DNA of 64,000 bases from Meandrina meandrites (Eukaryota; Cnidaria; Anthozoa; Scleractinia; Meandrinidae). How positions within the stretch are numbered: the first letter of the stretch is position 1; each line of letters starts with the position of its first letter. The stretch is taken from assembly GCA_963693305.1 (NCBI GenBank), contig OY855904.1:16730996-16794995 (forward strand), read 5' to 3'. The notes below the pieces were generated by a model. It worked only from the letters and a program-made list of their open reading frames with translations. It was not told the DNA's origin and ran no database searches. Both the position numbers and the translations under genes were made by a program. Positions 37,701-47,905 of this stretch are shown here, in pieces.

Positions 37701-40700
37701 CCAAGTATCGTAATCAGCAGAACCAAGGCTCATCATCCTCAGAGATATCCGAGGTCCCTTCTGATGACCCAGGGACATTACCCGAAAGGCCTGTTGTAGA
37801 GACATCCAGCAAGCCTCCAATGGCTCCTTCCACTAGACGAAGTAAGTACCATATTGCCCGATCTACTCATCCATTTATATGCCCTAAGGCTACCAGTTAA
37901 TGAAGAAAACAAGACTAACGAAGAACGTACGGAAAATATTCGTTATAACGCAACAAAGTTGGGAGCAGCAGATAAAGCTCTGCTGGTTTTTATGTGAGAA
38001 TATTAACTCTTGCAATAAACTCCGTGTTCGGAGCTTAGACCTTCTCTTTGCACTATTCAATAGTTCATTTGTAATTTATTAAAACCTCTCCTTTTATTGC
38101 AGAAAGCGAAACAAGACGACCTGGTCCCTCTGTGCCAAATCTTTGTAGAGATTCATTGAAAAATTACTTAGATTCTTTAAAAGGTATTCTATAATTACAC
38201 ATTACGCCGTCTTGTAAGAAAACAGACTACAAGCGCTCTAATTTAGTAATTCACGCTAGACTTAAATTTCATTCTGAACTTTGAAATGTGTTCTTTAGCG
38301 TTAAGGTCGATCAGCAAACTGTTAAACCGCTAGTGTTGGGAATACATGTACTTCTGTAATGTTTATAGTATTGCAACCAATCATAGGGTGCGAGGCGACT
38401 AATTAATGATCGGTGTGTTGGTTTCTGGAATAAGGGGCCGGGTTTCAGCCCTGGCCAGGGTCATTATGATGTGTTCTTGGGCAAGACACTGAGCTCTCAC
38501 AGTGCCCCACCACCCAGGAGTATGAATGGTGTGAGTATCGGAAAATTGTTGGGGCAAATCAGACCTAATGGTACGTTTTCGCCATGCGACACGCTTACGC
38601 CATGACATACAACACGAATCGGGTCGTGTAAGTCAACCTACCACATAGGAATAGGGGATACCTTAAGGGTGATTTAAACGGTATGATTTTGCCTACGATC
38701 ATTACATGTGATACACTAACATCATTACTACAACACGAATTACATCGTGTAAATCAGCCAACAACATCCTTACAACAGACGCGCGCGCGTGTAAATGGTC
38801 CTAAATCATGTCGTAGGCCTGTCGTAAACTTGTCGCATGTGAAAAAGTCGTACCGTGTAGATCGGCCCCAACTGAAATGTTTGGGTTAACCCGGTGACCT
38901 GCAATGTACTGGAATCATGCCACATTTCAAGCTTGGATGGCCGTGATGATTCTGTATTTGTTCTTTAGAACTTTCAGATCCATTTACCGAGCCATTGTAT
39001 GAGAAGGTTTTGAGAAGCGTTAAGGACATCAAAACTAGTGTCACCGCCATCATGAAAGCAGATCAAGGGAAAACTTCTAATGTTGGAGGTAAGTATTTAA
39101 CTCGTAAAAAGACTTGCTTCTCATCTCCGTTGATTGATCTGTCGCTATCCTCGGTGCAAAAGGCGTTTATTGTCGGTTTATTCTCAGAGACTGGCTCGCT
39201 GGAAAACAAACCTCGCTCCCCAACTATTGCAGAGGTTCCTTTCCAAATTGTTGTCATAACGATGTTTGTTACTGCATTGCTCTTTATCCATAATTAACTT
39301 GGTGTTCGTTGTTGTTTTGCTAACTTTACATTTGCTCGCGTTTTTGATGACGATGTTTGTTATATTGCGTTTTATCTATAACTACTGTGCTTACTTTACA
39401 TTTGATTGCATTTTTGTCAGGCATCCAGAAAGGAGTTCAACAGTGTTGTCTTGCTGCCACGTTTTCCTTACAAGTGCTCATAGAGCATGCGCGAATATGG
39501 GGCACCTCAGAGACCAACAATGATCACTTTACTGAACTTAGCTCTCAGCTGCTAGATGCTGTGAAGCGATTGGCTGGTCACGTGATCGAGATCATTGAGG
39601 TATGTGTCACTTTTAATTATGCTAAGCTCGTGTTTTTCATTAGGTATATTAGCTGGATTTTTAACCTTGTTTTGTAAAGCTTACTCGAATGGTCATACAA
39701 GCATGCAAATTAGCAGCGTTTTAAAACAAAATATGACGTAAACTTGAAATAACTTTGAAAATTTCGCGGGCTCAGAGTTCTCTCGAGACTAGTTTCCACT
39801 AGGCACAAGCATATCATTATTATGCTTGTGCTTAAGCTTGTTCTTATTCCAGAGCATGCTACTGCTGGTAACAATCTTGTTTTGTATTCGACTTTGATCG
39901 TTTGTTTTTCTTGTTTAGACCCTCGATGGATCGAGTTCAAACATGGACGAGCTTTTCGCAGCTTTCAATGATGATGTCAGACAAGTTGTCCGTCAAACCG
40001 CCAAAATGGCGGTTCTTTCATCACGAGAGGAACAGCCGATCGACAACAATAGCACGGTGAGTGTTTGGGGGGGTAAGGGATTGGAGGCTAGCGAAACATT
40101 TTTAGCTAAAAGACAGCAAGATTGTTATTTTTTCCAGGATCATATTGGAAATTCTCATTTCACAAGAACTTTTCGTTGTGATAGATCACTAATCGAACTA
40201 TTTTCTTGTCTTAGACTGAAGATGATAGCGAGTTAAACAAAGCGTTTGTCGAAGGGCAAGACATGTCGATGGAAATATCTGTACGTGATTCCATTTCTGT
40301 CATCTTGGAAATCCAGGAACAACTTCAAACAGACACTCTGGATTCCTGCAATACTGGGGTATGTGAAAAGAAACCCTTAGTGTGTGCTACTATAGCGGTT
40401 GTTTGATTGGTTCAAATGCTATGATTGACATGCATCGCTTTCTGGTCGCCTCCAGTTTCTCCGTTTGTTTGTTTTTTTGTTTGTATGTGTGTGTGACCGT
40501 CACTGACCACATTCCCTGCATTTGTTCAATTGGCCAACCGTTCGTGTATCAAAGGCTGACCAATTTATTTTTTTTTAGGTGGAAAGAGAAATTACTGATA
40601 ATGTGCTCACACTTATACGAACCACTGGTGATTTTATTCATCAAGGAAGAGAAGTACAGGTAATGACTGTCAGTTATTTATTTTTACTCAATCAAGACTC

Positions 40701-41451
40701 GTGAGTGGAATTTCTATGCTGACATCAGGGTTTAGAATGTTATTAAGAAATCCACCAGGTTTGGGAAGGTTTTGACGGGCGTTTTCTGCCAGGAATCTAA
40801 TGATATTTCTCTGAGGCTAAAGGGCGTTCCGTTCTAGCTAGCTATTTCTTATTCTCATTTTTTGTGTAATTTCAGATGCAGCTTATCTCGACCTCGAACG
40901 AAAACAACCGGAAAAAAGACACAGGGCGGAATCGGTTGATTTCTGTGAAGAAGTTCGTTAGCACTGTGAATACGCTGCTACAAAGAACGAGAGATTTAGC
41001 TTCCAACGTACGAAAGGCTTGTGAAAATATGGACCTCGAAAAACTTGTTTCACTACCTGAAGAAATATCCACGTCTGTAGCAAACATTGTTCGGCAAAAA
41101 CGAGCGTTTATTGACACTGAGTATTCACCCGCCGTAAGGAGTAATCAGGACATTTTAGATGAAATGGAATATTTGGAAAAGAAATGCGATGATGTTGAAT
41201 TAGCAGCTGGAGAATTGAAGAAAACTTTGACAAGATTTCTGTTCCTTAGTCCGCCCAAGTCGTTACAGAAAAGAAGAAACTTTAAAGTGTTTGGCACGGA
41301 GGAGGATTACTCGGACGAAGAAAACTATTCTCCGTTCATTGGTCGCTCAAACCATGCTAGGACTCCACTGGCGTCACGAAGCAGAGATCTACTAAGCGAA
41401 AAGGAATCAAGTAGTATTCGAAAATTATGGAGCAAAGAATCACCAATTTAA
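22999..41451 (+). CDS. KIF14: Mitotic kinesin KIF14
   Basis: Kinesin-3 family motor needed for cytokinesis; in vertebrates it works with PRC1 and citron kinase at the midbody. Exons: 22999-23756, 26097-26328, 26888-26910, 26988-27069, 27238-27336, 27845-27897, 28475-28505, 28815-28922, 29504-29647, 29841-29962, 30621-30719, 31666-31739, 31831-31969, 32277-32340, 32469-32571, 32653-32722, 32838-32881, 32982-33040, 33225-33262, 33489-33623, 34468-34552, 34639-34713, 35027-35113, 35252-35317, 35622-35723, 35844-35916, 36201-36286, 36493-36528, 36901-37005, 37089-37198, 37327-37397, 37668-37841, 38103-38183, 38969-39088, 39421-39599, 39919-40056, 40215-40358, 40579-40659, 40876-41451. Total 4866 nt, or 1621 aa (human 1648). 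Basic N-terminal extension 1-240; motor about 241-605 with P-loop GQTGSGKS 329-336, switch [10 protein letters not shown] 444-452 and switch II DLAGSE 483-488. FHA domain about 686-785 ([15 protein letters not shown]). Coiled coil about 805-1000, then a helical tail. Confidence 0.97.
24622..25576. mobile_element. hAT-like element remnant
   Basis: Ends CAGGGCCCGCGCAGA and (reverse complement) CAGGGCCAGCGCAGC bound about 955 bp in KIF14 intron 1. Inside the ends, GCCCCCCC/GGGGGGGC runs pair. A 76-residue minus-strand frame near the right end is open, but I cannot tie it to a transposase. The target duplication is not convincing. Confidence 0.55.
28564..28583. repeat. G20 homopolymer
   Basis: Twenty consecutive G in KIF14 intron 7, sense strand. 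Such a run could form a quadruplex in DNA or pre-mRNA, and its length is prone to assembly error. Confidence 0.9.
30038..30245. repeat. Inverted repeat in KIF14 intron 10
   Basis: TTATTATTCCA...TTGCGCCATTTTAC on the left and TGGAATAATAAAT...CAATGGTTTAACAT on the right form imperfect inverted arms. A related fragment in opposite orientation lies at about 58858-58934 (AATGGCGCAATAGTGGAATAATAAA), so this is a dispersed family. Confidence 0.5.
30361..30455. mobile_element. Short hairpin MITE TAGTTGGGGAGC
   Basis: A 95-bp hairpin with ends TAGTTGGGGAGCAGCGCG and CGCGCTGCTCTCCAACTA. Its ends resemble those of 34355-34425. No target duplication is obvious. It lies in KIF14 intron 10. Confidence 0.55.
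30720..31665 (+). other. Minor-class (U12) AT-AA intron of KIF14
   Basis: The 5' splice site reads ATATCCTTTAC (30720-30730), the canonical U12 AT-AC-type donor. The 3' end has the U12 branch motif TTTCCTTGAC (31647-31656) ten nt before a junction at CAA|ATATG. Only this join gives the conserved kinesin motif LSTLRYA at residues 580-586. No GT-AG pair encodes it. The next-best end, AC at 31656, keeps frame but inserts VFK and lies inside the branch motif. Confidence 0.8.
30823..31614. mobile_element. 792-bp Tc1/mariner-type palindromic element
   Basis: Inverted arms of about 180-200 bp (30823-31022 and about 31432-31614) start CAGTSGTGCCAAGCG and are flanked by TA (30821-30822, 31615-31616), the Tc1/mariner target. 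The left arm has an expanded C tract (30845-30870). The centre has no transposase ORF. It occupies most of KIF14 intron 11, and its right TIR ends 33 nt before the branch motif. Confidence 0.85.
33686..33857. mobile_element. Short TIR element AGCCTGCAGTG
   Basis: Ends AGCCTGCAGTG and CACTGCAGGCT bound about 172 bp of GC-rich non-coding sequence in KIF14 intron 20. TIRs are short and no target duplication is seen. Confidence 0.45.
34355..34425. mobile_element. Short hairpin MITE TAGCCTGCGAGC (MULE-like)
   Basis: A 71-bp hairpin with ends TAGCCTGCGAGCAGGC and GTGCTCGCAGGCTA, flanked by a perfect 8-bp duplication ctcgtgta (34347-34354, 34426-34433), possibly 9 bp with the next base. KIF14 intron 20, close to the acceptor of exon 21. 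Confidence 0.7.
34723..34779. repeat. (GATT)14 microsatellite
   Basis: Fourteen near-perfect GATT units begin ten bases after the exon 22 donor of KIF14. Confidence 0.95.
38395..38530 (+). repeat. SINE-like fragment
   Basis: Contains CTTGGGCAAGACACTGAGC followed by CACAGTGCCCCACCACCCAGG, a block that I recognise from conserved SINE bodies in many invertebrates. A B-box-like GGGTTTCAGCCC lies upstream. The tRNA-like head is decayed. It lies in KIF14 intron 33. From 38560 to 38880 the intron carries further inverted words (ACACGAATYR..GTCGTGTAA) that I cannot classify. Confidence 0.5.
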
Positions 41452-41612
41452 AATAGTGACTTTCCATAAAATGGACGAGTAAAAAAGAATCAAATACCAA
41501 TATGAATTGTTGATTAATGAGCGTTTGCCTTGTAACGACAGGCTCGTTACGAAAAGCCACTAAGAGATAATTGAAATCTACTTCCAAAATTCCTTTGGTC
41601 AAGAGACATTAA

Positions 41613-41618
41613 AATAAA
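41613..41618 (+). terminator. KIF14 poly(A) signal
   Basis: AATAAA 162 bp after the KIF14 stop codon, in AT-rich context. It is the first canonical signal downstream on this strand. Confidence 0.6.
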
Positions 41619-42026
41619 TTAATTTAGCAAAGATGTAAATAAGCTAGTTATTCTTATCTAATGCTTTTCTACTGTTACCGAGCAGTCTGTTTGAGCAACG
41701 GTGAAATATAAACACGTAGATATCTGACTGTAGATCGCGTGATTTGGTATACGAACACGGCCTGACGAAAAGGGCCTGGAGGGAATGTAGAGAGACTGGA
41801 GAGAGAGAGTGTGTGAACAAGAACAAATATGCAATAAATACACTCGGAAATAAACAATCTTGGATGTTTTGTGCTCGTCATTCTAGTTTAGTAGTCCTGC
41901 ATCGCTATCTCGCAGCCCAAAGTGAAAACAAGAAAACTGTAGTGCCAAGAGTAGACTAAAATGTAATTGACCCGTAAATGAGGCCCTGCCAGGGGGGTGT
42001 CCCAGGTCGCTTGTCGGAATTTTAAA

Positions 42027-42314
42027 ATGTCCCGTGTCGGCGTTTTGTCAAGGCTACACAACGCTGTCGGAAATTTAGATTTAGATTTCACAGCTCCAGT
42101 CTCATCAACGGAAAACAATAACAGGAAACTGAATTTCAAATGGAAAGCGCCATCTCGTTCGGTTGGTTTGCTGATTTTGGAAAATCCCTTACCATTATTC
42201 AATGTTGTTCATCCCAACCGGTTGCTTCCGACAAATGGTAAGCACCCAGAGCATAAAAACAACTGGAGGGTAATTAACGCCAAGAATGGATTTTTAAGGC
42301 GAGAAGACATGTAA
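42027..42314 (+). CDS. Unassigned small ORF, 95 aa
   Basis: Starts at ATG 42027 and stays open for 95 codons in an otherwise stop-rich region. The product is basic with no signal peptide or membrane helix. I do not recognise it. A possible donor (GGTAAGC) near 42238 means it could also be an exon or a decayed repeat. Chance is a real alternative. Confidence 0.2.
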   Translation: MSRVGVLSRLHNAVGNLDLDFTAPVSSTENNNRKLNFKWKAPSRSVGLLILENPLPLFNVVHPNRLLPTNGKHPEHKNNWRVINAKNGFLRREDM

Positions 42315-42923
42315 ATTTCTCAATCAAACCACGCAGGTATAGTAGCTCTACATTGTAAAATGTGCAAAACTTATTGATTTTTTATGGCAAACGTGCGCGT
42401 TTTCTACGCACACTTGAAGGGGATTTGATTTTCCATTGATTTCTATCCAATATTGAAAAAAAAAAACTAATTTGCATGTGAATTAAGTCAGAACTTTTCC
42501 TGTCGAAACATCTTATATTCTTTCTGATTTAGAATGCAGGACCAACTACTGAATAAAATAAAATAGAAACTAGTCTATCCCACGTGAACATTTATTTTGT
42601 ACAGTCAGTTTCTACAAGTCTATAACATAAAACATTATGCACAGTATTACAAATGATCAGAACACCGATGGTCATTTGCATTTTGTGAATTGGTTTCTTT
42701 TTCCGATACAAAAAACCTTTCTTCAGTAAATCGTTGGCAATAAAATTACCCTTTACAATTTAAAATACAGTGCTTTCTATCCCTCTTGTATATACATTTT
42801 AATAGCATAAATTTTTCATTTCAACTGAACTGAAATCGAAATTTAGGGTTAAAAGTAAGACAGGTGTTTTTAACTTTAAGACATCCGGTATAATTTTAAA
42901 TCCTACAGCGCAAAAAAATAATA

Positions 42924-42929
42924 TTTATT
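42924..42929 (-). terminator. TMEM163-A poly(A) signal
   Basis: TTTATT on the plus strand (AATAAA on the gene strand), 83 bp beyond the TMEM163-A stop. Confidence 0.55.
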
Positions 42930-43011
42930 TCACCTGAAATTAGCGATTTACCCTAGTGAACTTCAGTAAAGAATTAAAAAAAAGCTTTACCTCTATTTCT
43001 TTTGTCTGGTT

Positions 43012-43821
43012 TCAAAACAGTTCGTATTCCTCGGGTACGCCAAATTTCTCTCTCTTCCAGATTACTTTAAAAATAATGAAGCAACCATAACAGAAGGTAA
43101 CAAAAGCGATCGCCAAAGCAATGCCGGAGTCGAGCCACCATGTCGAATGCATCTCGCTGTAGATGATAGTGCTTATGATCAAGCCTAGCGCCATCGCCGC
43201 GCCGCACGCAGAGTCTATCGAGTCGATCCTTAACGCCACACTCTGTAGCTTATCAGCGATGCGGTATTTGAGCCAAAAGAAAGCGGAGTAACAAAGAAAC
43301 CCCACGACCGAGATGGCGAGGAGAGAGATTGTTTTTCTTGGCTCTAAGTCGCTGACAAGAAACTCTATTGCTCTCGCTAACATCATGAGCGCAGATAAGA
43401 TGAAGCACGCTGCTATAACCACACAGGCTGTGCGTTCCTTGCCCGGGCCCAAGTCGCCGTTGACTCCTCGGTAGAAGCGCCAAACGATCATGCCTGAAGA
43501 TACAACACCGAGCATGGCGTCGAAGGCGATAGCGAACGCCGCGGAACTTTCGGAATATCCAGAACTCACAAATGAAGCGATGCTGAGCATCAGGGTAACG
43601 TACATGGAAGCGAAGGACACCGCTAGAGCTGCTCGCCGCCAGCGTTGTTTTTCTTGCGTTGAAAGTCTGATTTTCTGCTTTTTCGTGTCGTCGTCGTAGG
43701 GCGATACGCAAGGAAACGTGCCAAAGTCTTCTTGAGGATTTGTCGGTTCTGCTGTAACATTAACCGGCGTAACCTCTTTCTCCAGGATTGGAGTTTTCAG
43801 CTCCTCTTGTGACTTATCCAT
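43012..43821 (-). CDS. TMEM163-like membrane protein A, intronless
   Basis: Single-exon gene for 269 aa; human TMEM163 is 289 aa and split by introns. TMEM163 (SV31) is a zinc-binding efflux protein of synaptic vesicles, lysosomes and plasma membrane, related to cation diffusion facilitators. The N-terminus (1-60) is cytosolic and polar. Six hydrophobic segments follow: about 65-88, 94-116, 130-155, 164-188, 195-220 and 228-254. Family motifs match: AFAFDAxLxxxSSxxVWR-like in TM2, DSIDSACGAAMALG in TM5 and WWLDSGIALAIAF in TM6. TM2 keeps D101, but the partner at +4 is G105 instead of Asp. It is only distantly similar to B and C and diverges from B across 5.6 kb. Zinc transport is inferred from family membership. 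Confidence 0.85.
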   Translation of the reverse strand: MDKSQEELKTPILEKEVTPVNVTAEPTNPQEDFGTFPCVSPYDDDTKKQKIRLSTQEKQRWRRAALAVSFASMYVTLMLSIASFVSSGYSESSAAFAIAFDAMLGVVSSGMIVWRFYRGVNGDLGPGKERTACVVIAACFILSALMMLARAIEFLVSDLEPRKTISLLAISVVGFLCYSAFFWLKYRIADKLQSVALRIDSIDSACGAAMALGLIISTIIYSEMHSTWWLDSGIALAIAFVTFCYGCFIIFKVIWKREKFGVPEEYELF

Positions 43822-46364
43822 GTTTCTCGTAAGTCCTCCGGCGAAAGTTCAGTTCTTGTTTCTGTAATTTAACTTATGAATTTACTTTGTTCTGCCTGAT
43901 AATTCCAGTTCTCAAAAAGCCGCTTTAAAGTTTGTATCAAGCCATTTAAGTTCCTATCAAACTTCAATGTTTTTCCATCTCCGACTGTAATCTTCTTTAA
44001 TCCGTTTGATGAGAATTTATACAGTTGTCATTAACTTTCCATGGTTTCGTTCATTCCCTGATTGACCGACCAGTTTAAGTTCTTGTTAAGTTGAAGAAAT
44101 TATCCTTCGCTCAACCGAAATCGTTAATTTTTCTCGTTTCTTTTAGTGACAGGAAACGTTTCCGCTTTCAAAGGCGGTAGAAGAAATGATTAAAGAAAAA
44201 AAAAAAATCCGTATTTAAGTTGTATAACGTATAAATTCACAGCGATTGATCAGCGATTTTCACTGAATCAAATATCAATATTCGTGAGCCTCGAGTTAGG
44301 TTACCCGTGAAAGTCGTGAAATAAGTAAATTCATTTACACAGGAGAAAACTCATATCGCACTGGAGACATTTGACCGACATCTAAAAACACCTCTCCCGC
44401 TGATTCCAAATGTCGCGTTAATTTGGCTTCTTGTTGTTCTTTCCCACACAAAACAATAAGCGAGTGAAACGAAATACGGAAATCATGAAAAATATAAGTT
44501 CATTTGTGTCATGAGAAGAATGGAGACTTAATAAGCAGGTGTTTTGAAGGAATTCTATTGGTCGATACTTTGGTTTATTACTTATCAAGTGAAACTTTAA
44601 CCAATGAGGTGAAATCTGATCGGAACTATAATGACGGATTTATCGCTTCCTTCAAGCTAGCCACTAACACCCACTCATACTGCTTATGAAATGAAAAAGA
44701 TGGCTATTAAAATGCAAAAAAAAATAATAACTTATGAAAATTTTAACAGTATTTTTTTTCGTCAATGCGTTGTCTCTAAACACAAGCCATCGCGAGAAAG
44801 ATTAGTCAAAAATATAAACGGCTGCGAAGAGTGATCAAAATAGAAAATAAAAACTGAAATATATCTCTGACTGAGCGACATGACCTGGCAGGCTGGCTTC
44901 CAAATGAACAAAAAACATGTACTTTTCAGCATAAAATCGCGCGGGGGCTAGCGAAATTTGTGTCATAAAAGGTATTGTTATAAACCGGACGATAATAGGA
45001 CAAGAGCTGAACTTCAGATTCAAAATCAGTTCTGGAAATACGAAGAGATTGGACAGCAAAATAAGCGATGCACGAACCAGGCTACGCGTTTAGTTTCTAT
45101 TCTTTGCCATTTATCTGCCAACCCACTGTAGGCCGCTCTTGGGTCAACCAGGAGTAAGTATTTAAGTCTTTGAATCCCAAGAATGATCGACATACAGTTT
45201 TTCCATACAATGTCAAACTCAGAAGTCGAGCGGACTGGTGATGATAATAACAAACTCACAATACTAACCTGAAGAGAAATTAATGTTATACTATTTTTAT
45301 TTTTCACTGAAAAACTTAAAAGAATGTTTCTGCGGATTTTCCAAATTTTCACACAGCCGAATAAATACAGTTTACACCTTTCGTTTCGTATCTAACCCCG
45401 TCCCAGGGCCATCTCCGATCGAGTTTGGCTCCCATGCTTTTTCACAGGCGTGTTTAGTAGGAGCCTGAACACTACCTTGACGGTGATGCCACTGAATTCA
45501 GGCTCTCTACAGTCTACAGTGTCTGGCAGCAAAGAATGAAAGAAAACGCTTCCTCAGCTTTTTTAAATCGACTGAAATAGGAAAATAAATTGAGAAATCC
45601 ATAACATTCTCGAGTGCATTTTCCACCTGGGTTGCTATTTTCAACGCTGGATTTGTGGGAAATTATTTTATGCAAAACCGGATACATTTTGTGGACCAAG
45701 GTTGGTTTCCATGAAATTGTTAGCAACCGAACGATCGATCGCGAATAGTACGTTTATATATTTACATTGTGTTGATTAATCGAGATTATTGTAAATATTT
45801 AATAATGTAACATCATTTTCTAATACGCGATTTAGGTATATTTGTCTTAGATATTTAAACTTACTTGCAACTTGAGTGGCGAATAAGTTTATTTTAGTTT
45901 TGTTTGTAAAAAACTTCTGGTTAATATATTTATTTATTATTTATTTGTTATTTCCCAGAAATTTCAAGTGGTCGGTAATAACGGGGATCGTTATCTTGGT
46001 ACTCTACGGTACATACATTCTTTAAGAGGTGAACGGGAAGATTCTTAAGGGCGCCTTGTCCCAGCTCGAAGAAATCAGGGGAAGGCCTGTCACTTTGGCC
46101 TGAGGAGAGACCCTAATCCAATCTGCGCAGATTCAAGAGAGTATGAAGTGAGAGACTTAATCCCCCATATAGGCCTTATTCCAAAGGTAATTTCTCTTAA
46201 GTTATTTTTAGACATGGTACCCAGTTCACCCGCGGATGTTAACGCGCGTTGCGTGGATGTTCTCGCGTGTTTTTGACAGACGATCAGAAATGCAATGGCA
46301 GGGAATGTTGTGTGAAAGTAGCTTGTACTCATTTTGTCGACGAACTTAAATACATTCCCATAAA

Positions 46365-47520
46365 ATGATCTGAAGGCTAGAGGGATACGAGGGTCAAACA
46401 AAACTGTAAGAAGTGGTAGCACTGACCGAGCTTACCTTGAATTGTCGGGATCGAGTGCGAGTTTTATTAGTTCCAGTTCCGTCTAGTTAGACTTTTATTT
46501 CGCAACAAGAAAACTGCCCCGGCTGGAATAATCGCCAAACCATTGACCCTATTACTAAAAGGTAAGTGAAATAAAAAGCTGTTTTTTTTTTAACCGAACA
46601 TTTGTCTTATTAAGCTTGCAGAGCTTGAAACGAATCTAGAAGCCGCACTGAGAGAGTTTGTCAAACAAAGAAATCTGTGCCGTCGGAAGAGAATAATTAC
46701 TTTCAAGCTTACTTGTAGAGACCTCTAAGTATGAATGGAATCAATTCAGCAAAGTTATCAGCTAGACTTTTAATCGAACATTTAGAGTATTTGATGTAAA
46801 CAAATTTGTAAGTTAGCGTTGTTTTGTTTGTGTTTTCGAGTGTTAATTTATTTAGCGAGTTCAAAGCATGAACAAGGCAGATATAAAGAAGTAAACCTCT
46901 CGATGGGAGGATAATTGCCCCGGGATAGTTGTCAACAGAATGGCGTTTTTCTTTTCTTACACTTTTGTTTATAATACAAACAAGCCAAGATTACAACCTA
47001 CATTCAAAGCGATTTACCATCTTCATAATTTGATCGGCAAACTCGTCAAACAAAGAAATCTGTGCCGTCGGAAGAGAATAATGATCTGAAGGCTAGAGGG
47101 ATATGAGGGTCAAACAAAACTATAAGAAGAAGTGGTAGCACTGATCGAACTTAACCTCGAATTGTCGGGATCGAGTGCGAGTTTTAGTTCCAGTTCGGTT
47201 AGACTTTTATTTCGCAGCAAGGATATCGTCAGGCCGGAACAATCGTCAAACTATCGACGCTATCACTTACAGGTAAGTGAAATAAAAAGCTGTTTTTTAA
47301 CCGAACGTTTGTTGTATTAGGCTTGAAACGAATTTAGGAGTCGCATTGAGAGAGTTAATCGATCAAAGAAATCTGTGCCGTAGGACGAGAATAATTACTT
47401 TCAAGCTTACTTGTAGATTTTTGGCAGAAGCAGCAGCAAATGACCGTCCAAGGGAATCCAGGATGGAATAAGTTCAGCAAAATTATCGGGTAGTCTTTTA
47501 ATTGAGCGTTTTTATGCTAG
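46365..47520. repeat. Local tandem duplication, ~716-bp period
   Basis: 46365-46810 and 47081-47520 align (start ATGATCTGAAGGCTAGAGGG) at roughly 85%. A third partial piece, 47046-47083, repeats AAAGAAATCTGTGCCGTCGG and sits directly at the junction. Both copies carry a good splice donor, AG|GTAAGTGAAATAAAAAGC (46561 and 47272), so they may be alternative untranslated first exons of TMEM163-B. That role is inference. Confidence 0.7.
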
Positions 47521-47905
47521 AGACGATAAGTCGTCTAGACGCCTTTGACGTCTAAGACATAAAATGTGTCTGGTATAAAAAGGGGACGCATTTAGTAGAC
47601 GACCTAACAGAAAAAAAATTAATAAAAAAGGACGAACAGGACGAAACGCTGACTAGTTCCAGTCGCCTCTGGACGAGCCAGGGCTATTTAATAGCGTCCC
47701 GTTTTTATACTAGACCCCTTTGACGTCTGAGAAGTTGAAGCTGTCCGTTAAGAGCGTCGTCCAGATGCTCTTACGAAAAGACGTTAAAGCCATCAGACGT
47801 TTAAGGCGTCTGTCTTATTTACCGTTTTTATACTAGACGTTAAAGTCGTCTCGAGACAGTTTTAACGTCTCAGACGGCTTTAACGTCTCTAGCATAAAAA
47901 CGGCC
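47507..47905. mobile_element. GGCCGTTTTTATGC-ended TIR element
   Basis: Inverted ends CGTTTTTATGCTAGAGACG and CGTCTCTAGCATAAAAACG are flanked by a 6-bp duplication, attgag. The adjacent tandem copy near 46775-46800 gives the empty site. The interior is filled with AGACGTTAAAG / CTTTGACGTCT words in both orientations. A longer relative lies at 53071-54917. Non-coding. Confidence 0.75.

Larger units (their letters stand above)
41452..43011. other. Convergent intergenic region KIF14 / TMEM163-A
   Basis: Contains the KIF14 poly(A) signal and the 3' end of the minus-strand TMEM163-like gene. One open frame from ATG 42027 to 42314 (95 aa) has no family that I recognise. It could be a chance ORF or part of a repeat. 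Nothing else is supported. Confidence 0.6.
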
